From an uncultured Clostridia bacterium (GTDB lineage: Bacteria > Bacillota > Clostridia > TANB77 > CAG-508): a stretch of DNA of 10,952 nt. Every line of letters begins with the position of its first letter. Position 1 is the stretch's first letter. Location of the stretch: positions 1-10,952 of the forward strand of contig CANRFE010000036.1 of NCBI GenBank assembly GCA_947629805.1, in the 5' to 3' direction. The position numbers and the translations under genes are program-made. The notes beneath the pieces were generated by a model. It worked only from the letters and a program-made list of their open reading frames with translations. It was not told the DNA's origin and made no database searches. Shown in pieces: positions 1 through 6,460 of this stretch.

Positions 1-54
1 CACAATAGAAGTGCTGGTATAGTCTTGCAAAATTTATTAGTAGATAAAAACTAA
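1..54 (+). CDS. possible 3' end of a rightward gene (partial)
   Basis: Frame 1 is open from the first base of the window for 17 codons and ends in TAA at 52-54. The residues read HNRSAGIVLQNLLVDKN, a mix that would fit an amphipathic C-terminal helix. The start lies outside the window. I do not recognise the family, and 17 open codons can arise by chance even in AT-rich DNA. No convincing terminator hairpin follows in the next 100 bases, which weakens the case. Confidence 0.3.
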   Translation, partial: HNRSAGIVLQNLLVDKN

Positions 55-202
55 TATACTTATCAGCTAAAACTCTTAATTTCAATAAGTTCAAAAATTG
101 CTTTTTTTAAGATTATAAATGAGGATTTATGCTATTTTATGAGCTTTATAAAAGTTTGTGTCCCCAGGCTGTCCCCATTTACGTCAAAATTACATCAAGG
201 TC
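55..202. other. AT-rich spacer with a TGTCCCCA direct repeat
   Basis: I see no supportable gene here. The one distinct element is an 8-bp direct repeat, TGTCCCCA at 159-166 and 170-177 (period 11). On the minus strand it reads TGGGGACA-GCC-TGGGGACA. Its C/G content stands out sharply from the surrounding AT-rich DNA. It lies just past the terminator of the tRNA gene. Confidence 0.4.
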
Positions 203-236
203 AAAAAAACAAGAGTCCACAATCTCTTGCGACTCT
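203..236 (-). terminator. rho-independent terminator of the tRNA-fMet gene
   Basis: On the minus strand, AGAGTC (from 236) pairs with GACTCT (to 212). A second short CAA/TTG helix lies inside it around a GAGA loop. A run of seven T follows at 209-203. The hairpin starts 12 bases after the encoded CCA end of the tRNA, so it most likely ends that transcript. Confidence 0.75.
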
Positions 237-247
237 AATAAAATTTG

Positions 248-323
248 TGGTTGCGGGGGCAGGACTCGAACCTGCGACCTTCGGGTTATGAGCCCGACGA
301 GCTGCCAACTGCTCCACCCCGCG
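248..323 (-). tRNA. initiator tRNA-Met (anticodon CAT)
   Basis: This is a 76-nt cloverleaf with the CCA tail encoded at 250-248. The acceptor arm is CGCGGGG against CCCCGCA, which leaves the C1:A72 mismatch that distinguishes bacterial initiator tRNA from elongator tRNA-Met. The anticodon stem ends in three consecutive G:C pairs (GGG/CCC) flanking the loop CTCATAA, the second initiator hallmark, needed for P-site binding. The T loop is TTCGAGT with a GCAGG/CCTGC stem. The gene stands alone, with its own promoter at 348-376 and terminator at 203-236, so it is a single-gene unit rather than part of an rRNA or tRNA cluster, at least within this window. Confidence 0.97.
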
Positions 324-347
324 ATATATAATTTAATTGACTTTCTT

Positions 348-376
348 AGTATAACGCGAAATACTAAAAAAGTCAA
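348..376 (-). promoter_or_regulatory. sigma-A type promoter of the tRNA-fMet gene
   Basis: On the minus strand, TTGACT (376-371) and TATACT (353-348) are separated by exactly 17 bp. Each hexamer differs from consensus at one position. The -10 box ends 24 bp before the tRNA 5' end. This is the strongest promoter match in the window, as expected for a stable RNA. Confidence 0.85.
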
Positions 377-664
377 GCATTTCATAAAATTTTTATAATT
401 TATCTTTTGATTTTTAGTATTCTTTTATTTTTTCAAAATTTAAATAACTTGATGCTTTTTTCTAATTTATGCAAAAACTAAAAAAATATACTTAACTAAA
501 AAAATTTTTTAATTTTTTCCTACACCTATCTTTTATCATCACCTATTCATATTATTTTTAATTTCCATAAAATAACAAATAATAAAAACAAATAACAAAA
601 TAAATCTTCTCTGGTACAGAGCAGAAATATATATACAACTAGAAAAGCTAACAATTTTATAAAA
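377..664. other. AT-rich intergenic region without a recognisable gene
   Basis: This 288-bp stretch is dominated by A and T runs. I found no reading frame with a plausible ribosome binding site on either strand. The only notable structure is a small inverted repeat, CTCTG-GTA-CAGAG, at 609-621. It is not followed by a T run and cannot be assigned a role. Confidence 0.5.
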
Positions 665-707
665 TGGTAAAAAAAGTAGACACAAAAAATCTACTTTCTT
701 TTTACCA
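665..707 (-). terminator. long hairpin, likely terminator of the 733-909 gene
   Basis: TGGTAAAAA-AAGTAGA (665-680) pairs with TCTACTT-TC-TTTTTACCA (690-707), giving about 16 base pairs with a two-base bulge and a nine-base loop. On the minus strand it begins 25 bp after the stop codon of the small gene and is followed by ATTTTAT. The tail is not a perfect T run, so termination efficiency is uncertain. The stem could also act as a 3' stabiliser. Confidence 0.6.
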
Positions 708-716
708 CTTCACAAT

Positions 717-748
717 CTAGTTAGCTCCTCTTCTAGCTAGCTCTTCTT
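717..748. repeat. 16-bp imperfect tandem duplication across a stop codon
   Basis: Bases 717-732 (CTAGTTAGCTCCTCTT) and 733-748 (CTAGCTAGCTCTTCTT) match at 14 of 16 positions and abut each other. The second copy encodes the last codons and the TAG stop of the small leftward gene. The first copy lies immediately downstream and supplies a further in-frame TAA. Confidence 0.8.
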
Positions 749-909
749 ATTTTTTCACACAAAGCATGAAATCTTTCATTTTCAATATATTGCAAAGTAA
801 GATAATTCATTAAACCATTCTTCTGGGCTATTTCATTCCATTCTTCTCCACTTGGAATTTCTGGTAATTTTTTTATCATTTCTAGGGATTTTTGATACAT
901 TTCTTCCAT
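733..909 (-). CDS. small protein of unknown function (58 aa)
   Basis: The gene encodes 58 residues starting MEEMYQKSLEM and ending KIRRAS, with stop TAG. I chose the ATG at 909-907 because GAGGTGG lies five bases upstream (921-915). A longer frame to 939 would place the ribosome site inside the gene. The protein is soluble and probably all-helical: a charged N-terminal helix, then a PSGEEW turn, then helices containing IAQKNGL and LTLQYIENERFHALCEKIR. There is no signal peptide or membrane segment. The tryptophan after a proline turn and the basic C-terminal helix are reminiscent of small helical DNA-binding repeats, but that is only an impression. It lies 72 bp downstream of comEA on the same strand and has its own extended -10 box, so it may be read alone or with comEA. 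I do not recognise the family. Confidence 0.7.
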   Translation of the reverse strand: MEEMYQKSLEMIKKLPEIPSGEEWNEIAQKNGLMNYLTLQYIENERFHALCEKIRRAS

Positions 910-914
910 ATTAA

Positions 915-921
915 CCACCTC
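915..921 (-). promoter_or_regulatory. ribosome binding site fixing the start of the 58-aa gene
   Basis: GAGGTGG on the minus strand, five bases before ATG at 909-907. It decides in favour of the internal ATG over the upstream ATG at 939. Confidence 0.7.
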
Positions 922-929
922 ATAATTAA

Positions 930-938
930 AGTATATCA
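930..938 (-). promoter_or_regulatory. extended -10 promoter element before the 58-aa gene
   Basis: The minus strand reads TGATATACT (938-930), an extended -10 (TG-n-TATACT). No good -35 box is found 16-18 bp upstream. Transcription would start close to the ribosome binding site at 921-915, leaving a very short leader. The same nonamer is the -10 of the LCP gene promoter. Confidence 0.4.
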
Positions 939-981
939 CATTATGTTACTTTTCTTTGTCGAAGTTTGACACATTTCAAAA

Positions 982-1626
982 TTATTTTACACAAATATTA
1001 TTTTTAATTTTATTAAACTTACTGTTTCCTATCCCGCTCACATTTTGAATATCTTCTATGGTATTAAATTTTCCATTTTCTTTTCGATATGCTACAATTT
1101 TTTCTGCAATACTACTTCCAATCCCTGGTAATTCTTGTAGTTCCTCTACATTTGCTGTGTTAATATTAACCATTACATTTTCCTTTTGTATCCCACTCTC
1201 TTCTGTTCTAATAGAAAAAGAACTATCACTTGTTATAATAGGTAACTCTTCTTTGTCTTTTACACTTGGAATATAAATTTTTTGCGCATCTGCTAAAACA
1301 TAAGCTAAATTTACTTTACTAATATCTGCATCTTGTGTTAAACCTCCTGCCTGCTCAATAGCATCTATCACTCTTGCTCCTTCTTCTAAAGAAATTACTC
1401 CTTCTTTTACTACTTCTCCTGAAATATGAACAACAATAGTTGCTTTCTTTTTTTCCTCTATTTCTTCCTCAACATACATTTCATTCTTTTGTTCCACATT
1501 TTCTATATTTTCCCATATAAAATAATCTTCTTCTTTTTTTTGCATAACATAATAAACCATTGCACTTATGAATAGAATGACTATACAAATTCCTAGAATA
1601 TATAATTTTTTCTTATCTTCTAACAT
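982..1626 (-). CDS. comEA: ComEA-type competence DNA receptor (SLBB + helix-hairpin-helix)
   Basis: ComEA binds double-stranded DNA outside the membrane and hands it to the ComEC channel during natural transformation. The 214-residue product is close to the usual length for Firmicutes. Residues 8-28 form one N-terminal membrane anchor, followed by an acidic linker (about 29-60). Residues about 63-121 form an SLBB domain (VHISGEVVKEGV start, KIYIP end). The C-terminal 60 residues begin with VNINTANVEELQELPGIG and hold two helix-hairpin-helix motifs, LPGIG (166-170) and VSGIG (196-200), that contact the DNA backbone. The ATG follows AAGGAGGGAG by four bases. comEC is not adjacent, unlike the comE operon of Bacillus. 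The gene is divergent from the carboxypeptidase gene. No clear promoter was found in the 126-bp gap for this direction. Confidence 0.95.
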   Translation of the reverse strand: MLEDKKKLYILGICIVILFISAMVYYVMQKKEEDYFIWENIENVEQKNEMYVEEEIEEKKKATIVVHISGEVVKEGVISLEEGARVIDAIEQAGGLTQDADISKVNLAYVLADAQKIYIPSVKDKEELPIITSDSSFSIRTEESGIQKENVMVNINTANVEELQELPGIGSSIAEKIVAYRKENGKFNTIEDIQNVSGIGNSKFNKIKNNICVK

Positions 1627-1677
1627 AAACTCCCTCCTTATAAAAAAATGATTTTTTTCTTAATTCTATGAAAATAC

Positions 1678-1706
1678 TTGAATTTCTATAGAAACTACGA
1701 TATGAT
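1678..1706 (+). promoter_or_regulatory. likely promoter of the D,D-carboxypeptidase gene
   Basis: TTGAAT (1678-1683) and TATGAT (1701-1706) are 17 bp apart. The -35 box matches the sigma-A consensus at four positions and the -10 box at five. It would give a leader of about 60 bases before the ATG at 1777. A second TATAAT at 1739-1744 has no matching -35 box. Confidence 0.5.
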
Positions 1707-1776
1707 AACTAACATAAAAACAAAACTAAAACATAGACTATAATAAAACATTTTGAAATTAAGAAATGAGGAAAAA

Positions 1777-3024
1777 ATGAAAAAGAAAAAAATAATACTG
1801 TTACTTTTTATTATGCTAACTTTTGTATTCCCTCTTTTTTCTACCACCTCCTTAGCCAATCCCACTTCTCTTACTACTTATTCTCCTCACTGTATTCTCA
1901 TGGAAGCTTCTACAGGAAAAATTATTTATGAAAAAGATTCTCATGCAAAAGTTCCACCCGCTAGTACTACAAAAATCATGACCGCTATTCTAACGCTTGA
2001 AAATTGTTCCTTAACAGAAACTGCAACCGTTAGCCATAATGCTATTTACAGCGTTCCTCTTACCTATACGCATGCTTATTTAGTAGAAGGAGAAATTCTT
2101 ACGATTGAGCAATTACTCCATATTCTTTTAATTCCTTCTGCAAACGACGCTGCTAATGTTTTGGCAGAACATATTGCTGGATCTGTAGAAAGTTTTGCTA
2201 CTATGATGAATACCAAAGCTTTAGAGTTAGGAATGCAAGATACGAATTTCGTAAATCCTAATGGAGTACAAAATGAAAATCATTACTCCAGTGCTTACGA
2301 TTTAGCATTACTTGGACGTTATGCTATGCAAAATGAAATCTTTCGCAAAATTGTTACGACGAAAGAATATACACTTCCTGCTACCAATAAGTATCCAACA
2401 GCAGATCGTTACTTTAGTACCACAAACGAATTAATTATTCCTGACGATCGTAATAGTGTTGATAATTATTATTATCCTTATGCAACTGGTATTAAAACAG
2501 GTTATACGAACCCTGCAAAAAACTGTATTGTTGCAAGTAGTAAAAAAGAGGATATAGAATACATTGTTGTTATTTTAGGAGCAGATAAAACAGAAAATGG
2601 GCTAAGCGGTCGTTATCTAGATTGTATTAATTTATTTAATTATGCTTTTGAAAATTACACTACTAAAAATTTAGATTTAATTGTAAAAGATAAAATAACA
2701 TTATTATTAAAACAAGATACAAATCTTTCTTCTCTGACGCCAAATATTGAAATTACTTCTGAATTAGTCGCACCAATTGCTAAAAATACAGTAGTGGGAA
2801 CCATTACTTATAATATTGACGGAAATGTATATACTTCTGATTTATTAGCCGGTACCGATGTAATGGAATCCAATGCATTCACTACCTTTTTAACCATTTT
2901 CTCTATTGTAATTGTACTATTTCTTTTATATCGTCTACTAAATTTAAATCAGAAAAAACGTAAAAAATATAAGAAAAGCAGAAAGAAAGCAAATCATAAT
3001 AAAGATAATTATTTATATTGGTAA
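1777..3024 (+). CDS. D-alanyl-D-alanine carboxypeptidase (peptidase S11, DacA/DacF type)
   Basis: This low-molecular-weight penicillin-binding protein removes the terminal D-Ala from peptidoglycan pentapeptides and so limits cross-linking. The 415-residue product has all three active-site motifs: SxxK at 63-66 (STTK, in PPASTTKIMTA), SxN at 121-123 (SAN) and KTG at 240-242 (GIKTGYT). Residues 1-27 are a signal peptide (KKKK, hydrophobic core, SLA cleavage site). The C-terminal part of about 120 residues corresponds to the beta-rich domain of PBP5 relatives. It ends in a real membrane helix (around 365-388), not an amphipathic helix, and then a very lysine/arginine-rich cytoplasmic tail. I chose ATG at 1777 because GAGG lies just upstream. 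A TTG eight codons earlier has no ribosome site and would disrupt the signal peptide. A bidirectional terminator follows directly. Confidence 0.95.
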   Translation: MKKKKIILLLFIMLTFVFPLFSTTSLANPTSLTTYSPHCILMEASTGKIIYEKDSHAKVPPASTTKIMTAILTLENCSLTETATVSHNAIYSVPLTYTHAYLVEGEILTIEQLLHILLIPSANDAANVLAEHIAGSVESFATMMNTKALELGMQDTNFVNPNGVQNENHYSSAYDLALLGRYAMQNEIFRKIVTTKEYTLPATNKYPTADRYFSTTNELIIPDDRNSVDNYYYPYATGIKTGYTNPAKNCIVASSKKEDIEYIVVILGADKTENGLSGRYLDCINLFNYAFENYTTKNLDLIVKDKITLLLKQDTNLSSLTPNIEITSELVAPIAKNTVVGTITYNIDGNVYTSDLLAGTDVMESNAFTTFLTIFSIVIVLFLLYRLLNLNQKKRKKYKKSRKKANHNKDNYLYW

Positions 3025-3025
3025 A

Positions 3026-3066
3026 AAAATAGGGCATAGAATTTTATCTAAGCCCTATTTTATATT
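3026..3066. terminator. bidirectional terminator between convergent genes
   Basis: AAAATAGGGC (3026-3035) pairs with GCCCTATTTT (3052-3061). An inner TAGA/TCTA helix extends the stem past one A:A mismatch. T-rich tails follow in both directions. It sits two bases after the carboxypeptidase stop and two bases after the LCP stop on the other strand, so it serves both. Confidence 0.9.
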
Positions 3067-3067
3067 T

Positions 3068-4417
3068 TTATTGATAATCTTTTCCAATAATTACTGTAAA
3101 ATCTACATTTGAATTATCCGAACCACTCGTATTGGTTCCTATTCCTAAAATCTCCTTAATATTTTTCTCTTCTTTTCTAGCTTGATTTGTTCGATTAATA
3201 ATAGTTGTATTAGTCGTAGAAGAGGTGGTTCCACTTTTTATAATATTATACCCTGCTTGTTTTAATTTTTCTTTTACTTGTATTAAAACTTCGCTATCCC
3301 CTGTTCCATTTAATAATTCTATTGTAATTTCCTCGTCTTCTTTTGCATTTTCATCTGTTATTGTATTAGTAGTTTGGTTTGTATTTTCTTCTTCTGTTAT
3401 TATTTTATCGGTAAATAAATCTTGAATAACTTGTTTTGTTTTGGTTTTATCTGCTGTATAAATCCAAATTCCATTACATGTTTCGGACTCTCCTGGCAAT
3501 GTATCTGATACAATACGAGAAGTATCAAACTTAAATGCATACGGAATATAATATTTTAAGATTTCAAAATCCAAATTACTTCTTACACTATTTTTTATAA
3601 TATCCAATAGATTTAATACTTTTGTTACATTTTCTATTTTTAACAATTGCTTTGCAGTTGCTTGAATAAATTCTCTTTGTGTTCTCATTCTTCCAATATC
3701 ATTGTCCCCATATTCTGTAGGATAGGTTGTCCAATCTTGATTATGACGAAAACGAAGCAATTGTTCTGCTTTTGCACCATCTATTAATTGTTCTCCTGCC
3801 TGTAAATGAATATGCAAATCTTGGTTAGTATCATCATAGTTCATATCTATTGGTACATTAAACCATACTCCTCCTATTGTATCTACTATTTTAATAATGG
3901 CATCTGTGTCTACCAAAAGATAATATTCTATGTTTAACCCTGTTAAGTTATTAACACATTCTACGGTTTCTTCTATATTTTCCCCATTACGATAAACTGC
4001 ATTCATTTTATAACTTGCTAAATAATTTGGTGTAGCAGTATCTTTATTTTTCTTTCCTACATAAGTATCTCTTGGAATAGATAATAAAGAAGCTTGTTGT
4101 GTTTGGGGATTATAAGACATGACCATAATACTATCTGTTAAGTTATATCCGTCGCCTACTCCACTTTCCCCTAAAACTAAAATGTTAATTCTTCCTACTG
4201 TTTTTAATTTTTCTGGATCAATTCCAAGTGCCGTTGCGGATAAGGGATCATATTCTTTATCCTCCATCGTGCTAGTATGTCTATAATAATTATACGCAAA
4301 ATAACTAGCATATCCCACAAATAGAAGGAATAGGAAAAGCAACATGATTTTTAGTACTTTTTTTATTCCACTTTTCTTCTTTTTTTTACTATCTTTTGCA
4401 TCGGTTTGCTTTTTCAA
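3068..4417 (-). CDS. LytR-CpsA-Psr (LCP) family cell-wall polymer ligase
   Basis: LCP proteins transfer teichoic acid, capsule or similar polymers from undecaprenyl-phosphate carriers to peptidoglycan outside the membrane. The 449-residue product has a lysine-rich cytoplasmic start, one membrane helix (about 21-43) and the LCP domain (about 75-285). Expected conserved residues are visible: TDSIMV (D95), SIPRD (R116, D117), LRFRH (222-225) and IGRMRTQREF (241-250). A low-complexity N/T/E linker (about 341-363) leads to a LytR_C domain (364-446) starting ITIELLNGTG. I chose TTG at 4417 because AGGAGT lies at 4430-4425. A start 36 codons further upstream would fall inside the preceding terminator hairpin and hide the membrane anchor. 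The gene has its own promoter at 4449-4477. Which polymer it attaches cannot be read from the sequence. Confidence 0.93.
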   Translation of the reverse strand: MKKQTDAKDSKKKKKSGIKKVLKIMLLFLFLLFVGYASYFAYNYYRHTSTMEDKEYDPLSATALGIDPEKLKTVGRINILVLGESGVGDGYNLTDSIMVMSYNPQTQQASLLSIPRDTYVGKKNKDTATPNYLASYKMNAVYRNGENIEETVECVNNLTGLNIEYYLLVDTDAIIKIVDTIGGVWFNVPIDMNYDDTNQDLHIHLQAGEQLIDGAKAEQLLRFRHNQDWTTYPTEYGDNDIGRMRTQREFIQATAKQLLKIENVTKVLNLLDIIKNSVRSNLDFEILKYYIPYAFKFDTSRIVSDTLPGESETCNGIWIYTADKTKTKQVIQDLFTDKIITEEENTNQTTNTITDENAKEDEEITIELLNGTGDSEVLIQVKEKLKQAGYNIIKSGTTSSTTNTTIINRTNQARKEEKNIKEILGIGTNTSGSDNSNVDFTVIIGKDYQ

Positions 4418-4424
4418 TTTTTTC

Positions 4425-4430
4425 ACTCCT
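4425..4430 (-). promoter_or_regulatory. ribosome binding site fixing a TTG start of the LCP gene
   Basis: AGGAGT on the minus strand lies seven bases before TTG at 4417-4415. A GTG overlapping this site cannot use it, and the distant upstream TTG at 4525 has no comparable site. Confidence 0.7.
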
Positions 4431-4448
4431 ATTTTTTCAGTTGCAAGC

Positions 4449-4477
4449 AGTATATCAAATTCTATATAAAATAGCAA
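4449..4477 (-). promoter_or_regulatory. promoter of the LCP gene
   Basis: On the minus strand, TTGCTA (4477-4472) and TATACT (4454-4449) are separated by 17 bp. The -10 box is preceded by TG one base away (TGATATACT), an extended -10 that can compensate for the moderate -35 box. Transcription would start about 25 bases before the TTG start codon, just ahead of the AGGAGT site. Confidence 0.7.
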
Positions 4478-4507
4478 TATTTTTCTAGAATTTTTTCCAC
4501 CTATAAG

Positions 4508-4556
4508 AAAAAAAGATAAAGCCAAAAGTTGAAGTCATCAACAAAGGTTTATCTTT
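4508..4556 (-). terminator. rho-independent terminator after the cvpA-type gene
   Basis: On the minus strand, AAAGATAAA (4556-4548) pairs with TTTATCTTT (4520-4512). An inner GTTGA/TCAAC helix closes a five-base loop beyond a mismatched bubble, and a T run extends to 4508. It begins about 8 bp after the stop of the cvpA-type gene. It separates the ykvI-DUF5711-cvpA unit from the LCP gene. Confidence 0.8.
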
Positions 4557-4563
4557 TTGCTTT

Positions 4564-5220
4564 TTACAATGCTATATTTAATAAAATATTATGGTCATAT
4601 AATAAACTTCCTATAAAAGATTTATGAATTGCTACTATTATACCTGTTTGTTCTATCATTGGACTAATAAAAGATAAAATCGCTAACAAAACAGAAACAA
4701 TAACAAATGCTTTTAATAGTCCATATATAATTCCACCCGTTTTATCAAATTGTTTTACTATTGGTAAATCGGTAAAGAGACTGGACAACGCACTAACAAA
4801 AATAAGACCAATTCTAATAACAAGAAACAATCCAATTGCTACGCCAACATTTATCGTTGTTGTTGCAATATTTTCTGCCACTACTGGCACAATATTTTCT
4901 CTTGCTTCTGTTTCCGCTTCTTCTACGGCTTTATTAATATAATTTACCATTGCTTTAGGTAGGTTGGTATCTTCTTCTATTTTTCCATGAATAGCAATAT
5001 CATCGCCCACTAAATTAATTACCGCTTCTTTTATTTTATCTTCTATTTGTGTGTTCTTCATTACCAAATTACTAACGGGCTTAAATAAAATAGCTGCTAG
5101 AATCAAAGCAATAACAAAAGAAAAAATTTTAATAACACATTTTGTTAATCCTTTTTGATAGCCAAAAAAGATACTAACAGCAAAAATTCCTACAATAATC
5201 AGATCCATTATAATCGACAT
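4564..5220 (-). CDS. cvpA: CvpA family integral membrane protein
   Basis: CvpA proteins are small multi-helix membrane proteins. The family is named for colicin V production in Escherichia coli and its biochemical role is still unclear. The 218-residue product begins with MDLIIVGIFAVSIFFGYQKG, the typical first helix followed by a GxxKG turn. A second helix lies at about 30-50, a charged extracytoplasmic or cytoplasmic segment at about 55-115, and two more helices at about 120-145 and 160-190. KTGGIIYGLLKAFVI (about 160-174) matches the conserved second half of the family. The ATG follows AAGGAGGAAC. Only 13 bases separate it from the DUF5711-like gene upstream, so its ribosome site lies in that gap and the two are cotranscribed. 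A terminator follows directly. Confidence 0.88.
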   Translation of the reverse strand: MSIIMDLIIVGIFAVSIFFGYQKGLTKCVIKIFSFVIALILAAILFKPVSNLVMKNTQIEDKIKEAVINLVGDDIAIHGKIEEDTNLPKAMVNYINKAVEEAETEARENIVPVVAENIATTTINVGVAIGLFLVIRIGLIFVSALSSLFTDLPIVKQFDKTGGIIYGLLKAFVIVSVLLAILSFISPMIEQTGIIVAIHKSFIGSLLYDHNILLNIAL

Positions 5221-5233
5221 TTTTAGTTCCTCC

Positions 5234-6424
5234 TTATAATTCTATAATTTCTATTTTATCACGATAAACAATTCCTGCAAAATTTGAATTAATAACAATT
5301 TTTCTCACTTCTTGGCTTGAAGTATATTTTTTTATTAACCATCCATTTGTTCCAATAAAGTGAACTTCTGAACCTAAATTTAATGCAATAACGTCTTCGT
5401 AATCATAGACTTCTTTTATAACACTATCAATAGTATATTGATTGCTTTTTTTATTTCCGACATGAATTAGTTCGACGATACTTTGCGTACTTAATAATAC
5501 ATTTTTTTCTAAAACACGTAAAACATAATTATTTAATTTTACATCCGCAAAGGGAATTTTTTGTTCTTCTTTTAATTTACATAATTCTTCGTTTGTTTCA
5601 TTTTGTATAATGCAAATAGAATCGTCATACATACACACTAATTTATTCCCGTCTTGATATTTTAAGTTTAAAATTGTACTATTACTTGGAGCGTTAATAG
5701 AAGAGATAATAGATTCCGTTGATGTTTCTTGTGCTTGCGCTTTTTGAATAGAAATAGTTTTAATCATAGATTGTACCAAAGTACCATTGGTACTAATTTC
5801 TGCAATACTTAAATATTTATTGTCATAAGAAATATCTATATCCATAGTCGTGTTGGATAAAAAAGTCTTAAACATTTCATTTCCTTTTGCATCGAAAATT
5901 TCTACCACAGATTTATACGTTGTTCCTGTTAGTACAACCGCTACATATCCATTCTTATTCACTGCTATACGACTAATATTTCCTTCCAATTCTTTGTTCC
6001 AAACAATATTATTTCCAGAAATTAAATAAATTTTTTGTTTTCCTGTTTCTGCCATTAATAAAAAACGATTATTGGTATCTATCATTGGATTCGTAATTTC
6101 TATTGTTAATTCATATTCTTTTTTCCCTGAAATGTTATACCCAACTAATGTATTTTTGTTAAAGATACTAATGTATTTATCATAAGCATATACTCCATAA
6201 TTTTCCGATTCTTCTAGTGCTATTGAATTAACATGATTTTCACTAACATTTTTCATTAAAACATATTTATCCACCATTTCTCGAAAAGATTTATTTCCTA
6301 TATAGAAACAAAATAAAACAGCAAAAATAAGAATTATAATAAAAAAAACACTTACTCTTATTACTCTTTTTCTGTTCAATTGTTTTTCTTTTCGTTCTGG
6401 TTCATCTATTCCAATAATTTTCAT
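5234..6424 (-). CDS. DUF5711-like membrane-anchored beta-propeller protein
   Basis: The 396-residue product has a short basic cytoplasmic start, one membrane helix (about 22-43) and a large remainder predicted to lie outside the cell. From about residue 65 it shows a repeating pattern of four-strand blades (GVYAYDKYISIFNKNTLVGYN, then FLLMAETGKQKIYLISGNN, then NGYVAVVLTG), as in WD40- or PQQ-like propellers. No catalytic motif is visible. Similar proteins in Clostridia are grouped as DUF5711, and I assign it there from overall organisation and sequence feel, not a search. ATG follows AGGAG by six bases. It lies between the ykvI-type gene (36-bp gap) and the cvpA-type gene (13-bp gap) on one transcript. 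A scaffold or sensing role at the envelope is possible but unproven. Confidence 0.75.
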   Translation of the reverse strand: MKIIGIDEPERKEKQLNRKRVIRVSVFFIIILIFAVLFCFYIGNKSFREMVDKYVLMKNVSENHVNSIALEESENYGVYAYDKYISIFNKNTLVGYNISGKKEYELTIEITNPMIDTNNRFLLMAETGKQKIYLISGNNIVWNKELEGNISRIAVNKNGYVAVVLTGTTYKSVVEIFDAKGNEMFKTFLSNTTMDIDISYDNKYLSIAEISTNGTLVQSMIKTISIQKAQAQETSTESIISSINAPSNSTILNLKYQDGNKLVCMYDDSICIIQNETNEELCKLKEEQKIPFADVKLNNYVLRVLEKNVLLSTQSIVELIHVGNKKSNQYTIDSVIKEVYDYEDVIALNLGSEVHFIGTNGWLIKKYTSSQEVRKIVINSNFAGIVYRDKIEIIEL

Positions 6425-6460
6425 GCATAACTCCTATTTTTCTCTTCTATTACTTTTATA

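Noticed and set aside
203..323. tRNA 3' end as a phage or ICE attachment site
   Set aside because: No integrase gene and no second copy of the tRNA 3' end in the window. The tRNA carries an intact terminator directly behind it.
129..398. Open frame of 89 codons across the tRNA gene (and a 68-codon frame on the other strand, 179-385)
   Set aside because: Both run through the tRNA-fMet gene, its promoter and its terminator. Their residues are translations of the cloverleaf, and neither has a ribosome binding site.
609..621. CTCTG-GTA-CAGAG palindrome as an operator or terminator
   Set aside because: Five-base arms, no T run, no promoter within reach. It may be chance and is only mentioned in the spacer entry.
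1058..1276. 72-codon rightward frame inside comEA
   Set aside because: Antisense shadow of the conserved helix-hairpin-helix region, with no ribosome site.
1663..1691. Candidate promoter for comEA (TAGAAT as -10 on the minus strand)
   Set aside because: No acceptable -35 box at 16-18 bp, so I do not report a promoter.
3225..3425. 66-codon rightward frame inside the LCP gene
   Set aside because: Antisense to the low-complexity linker and LytR_C domain. Hydrophobic composition is a by-product of the opposite strand.
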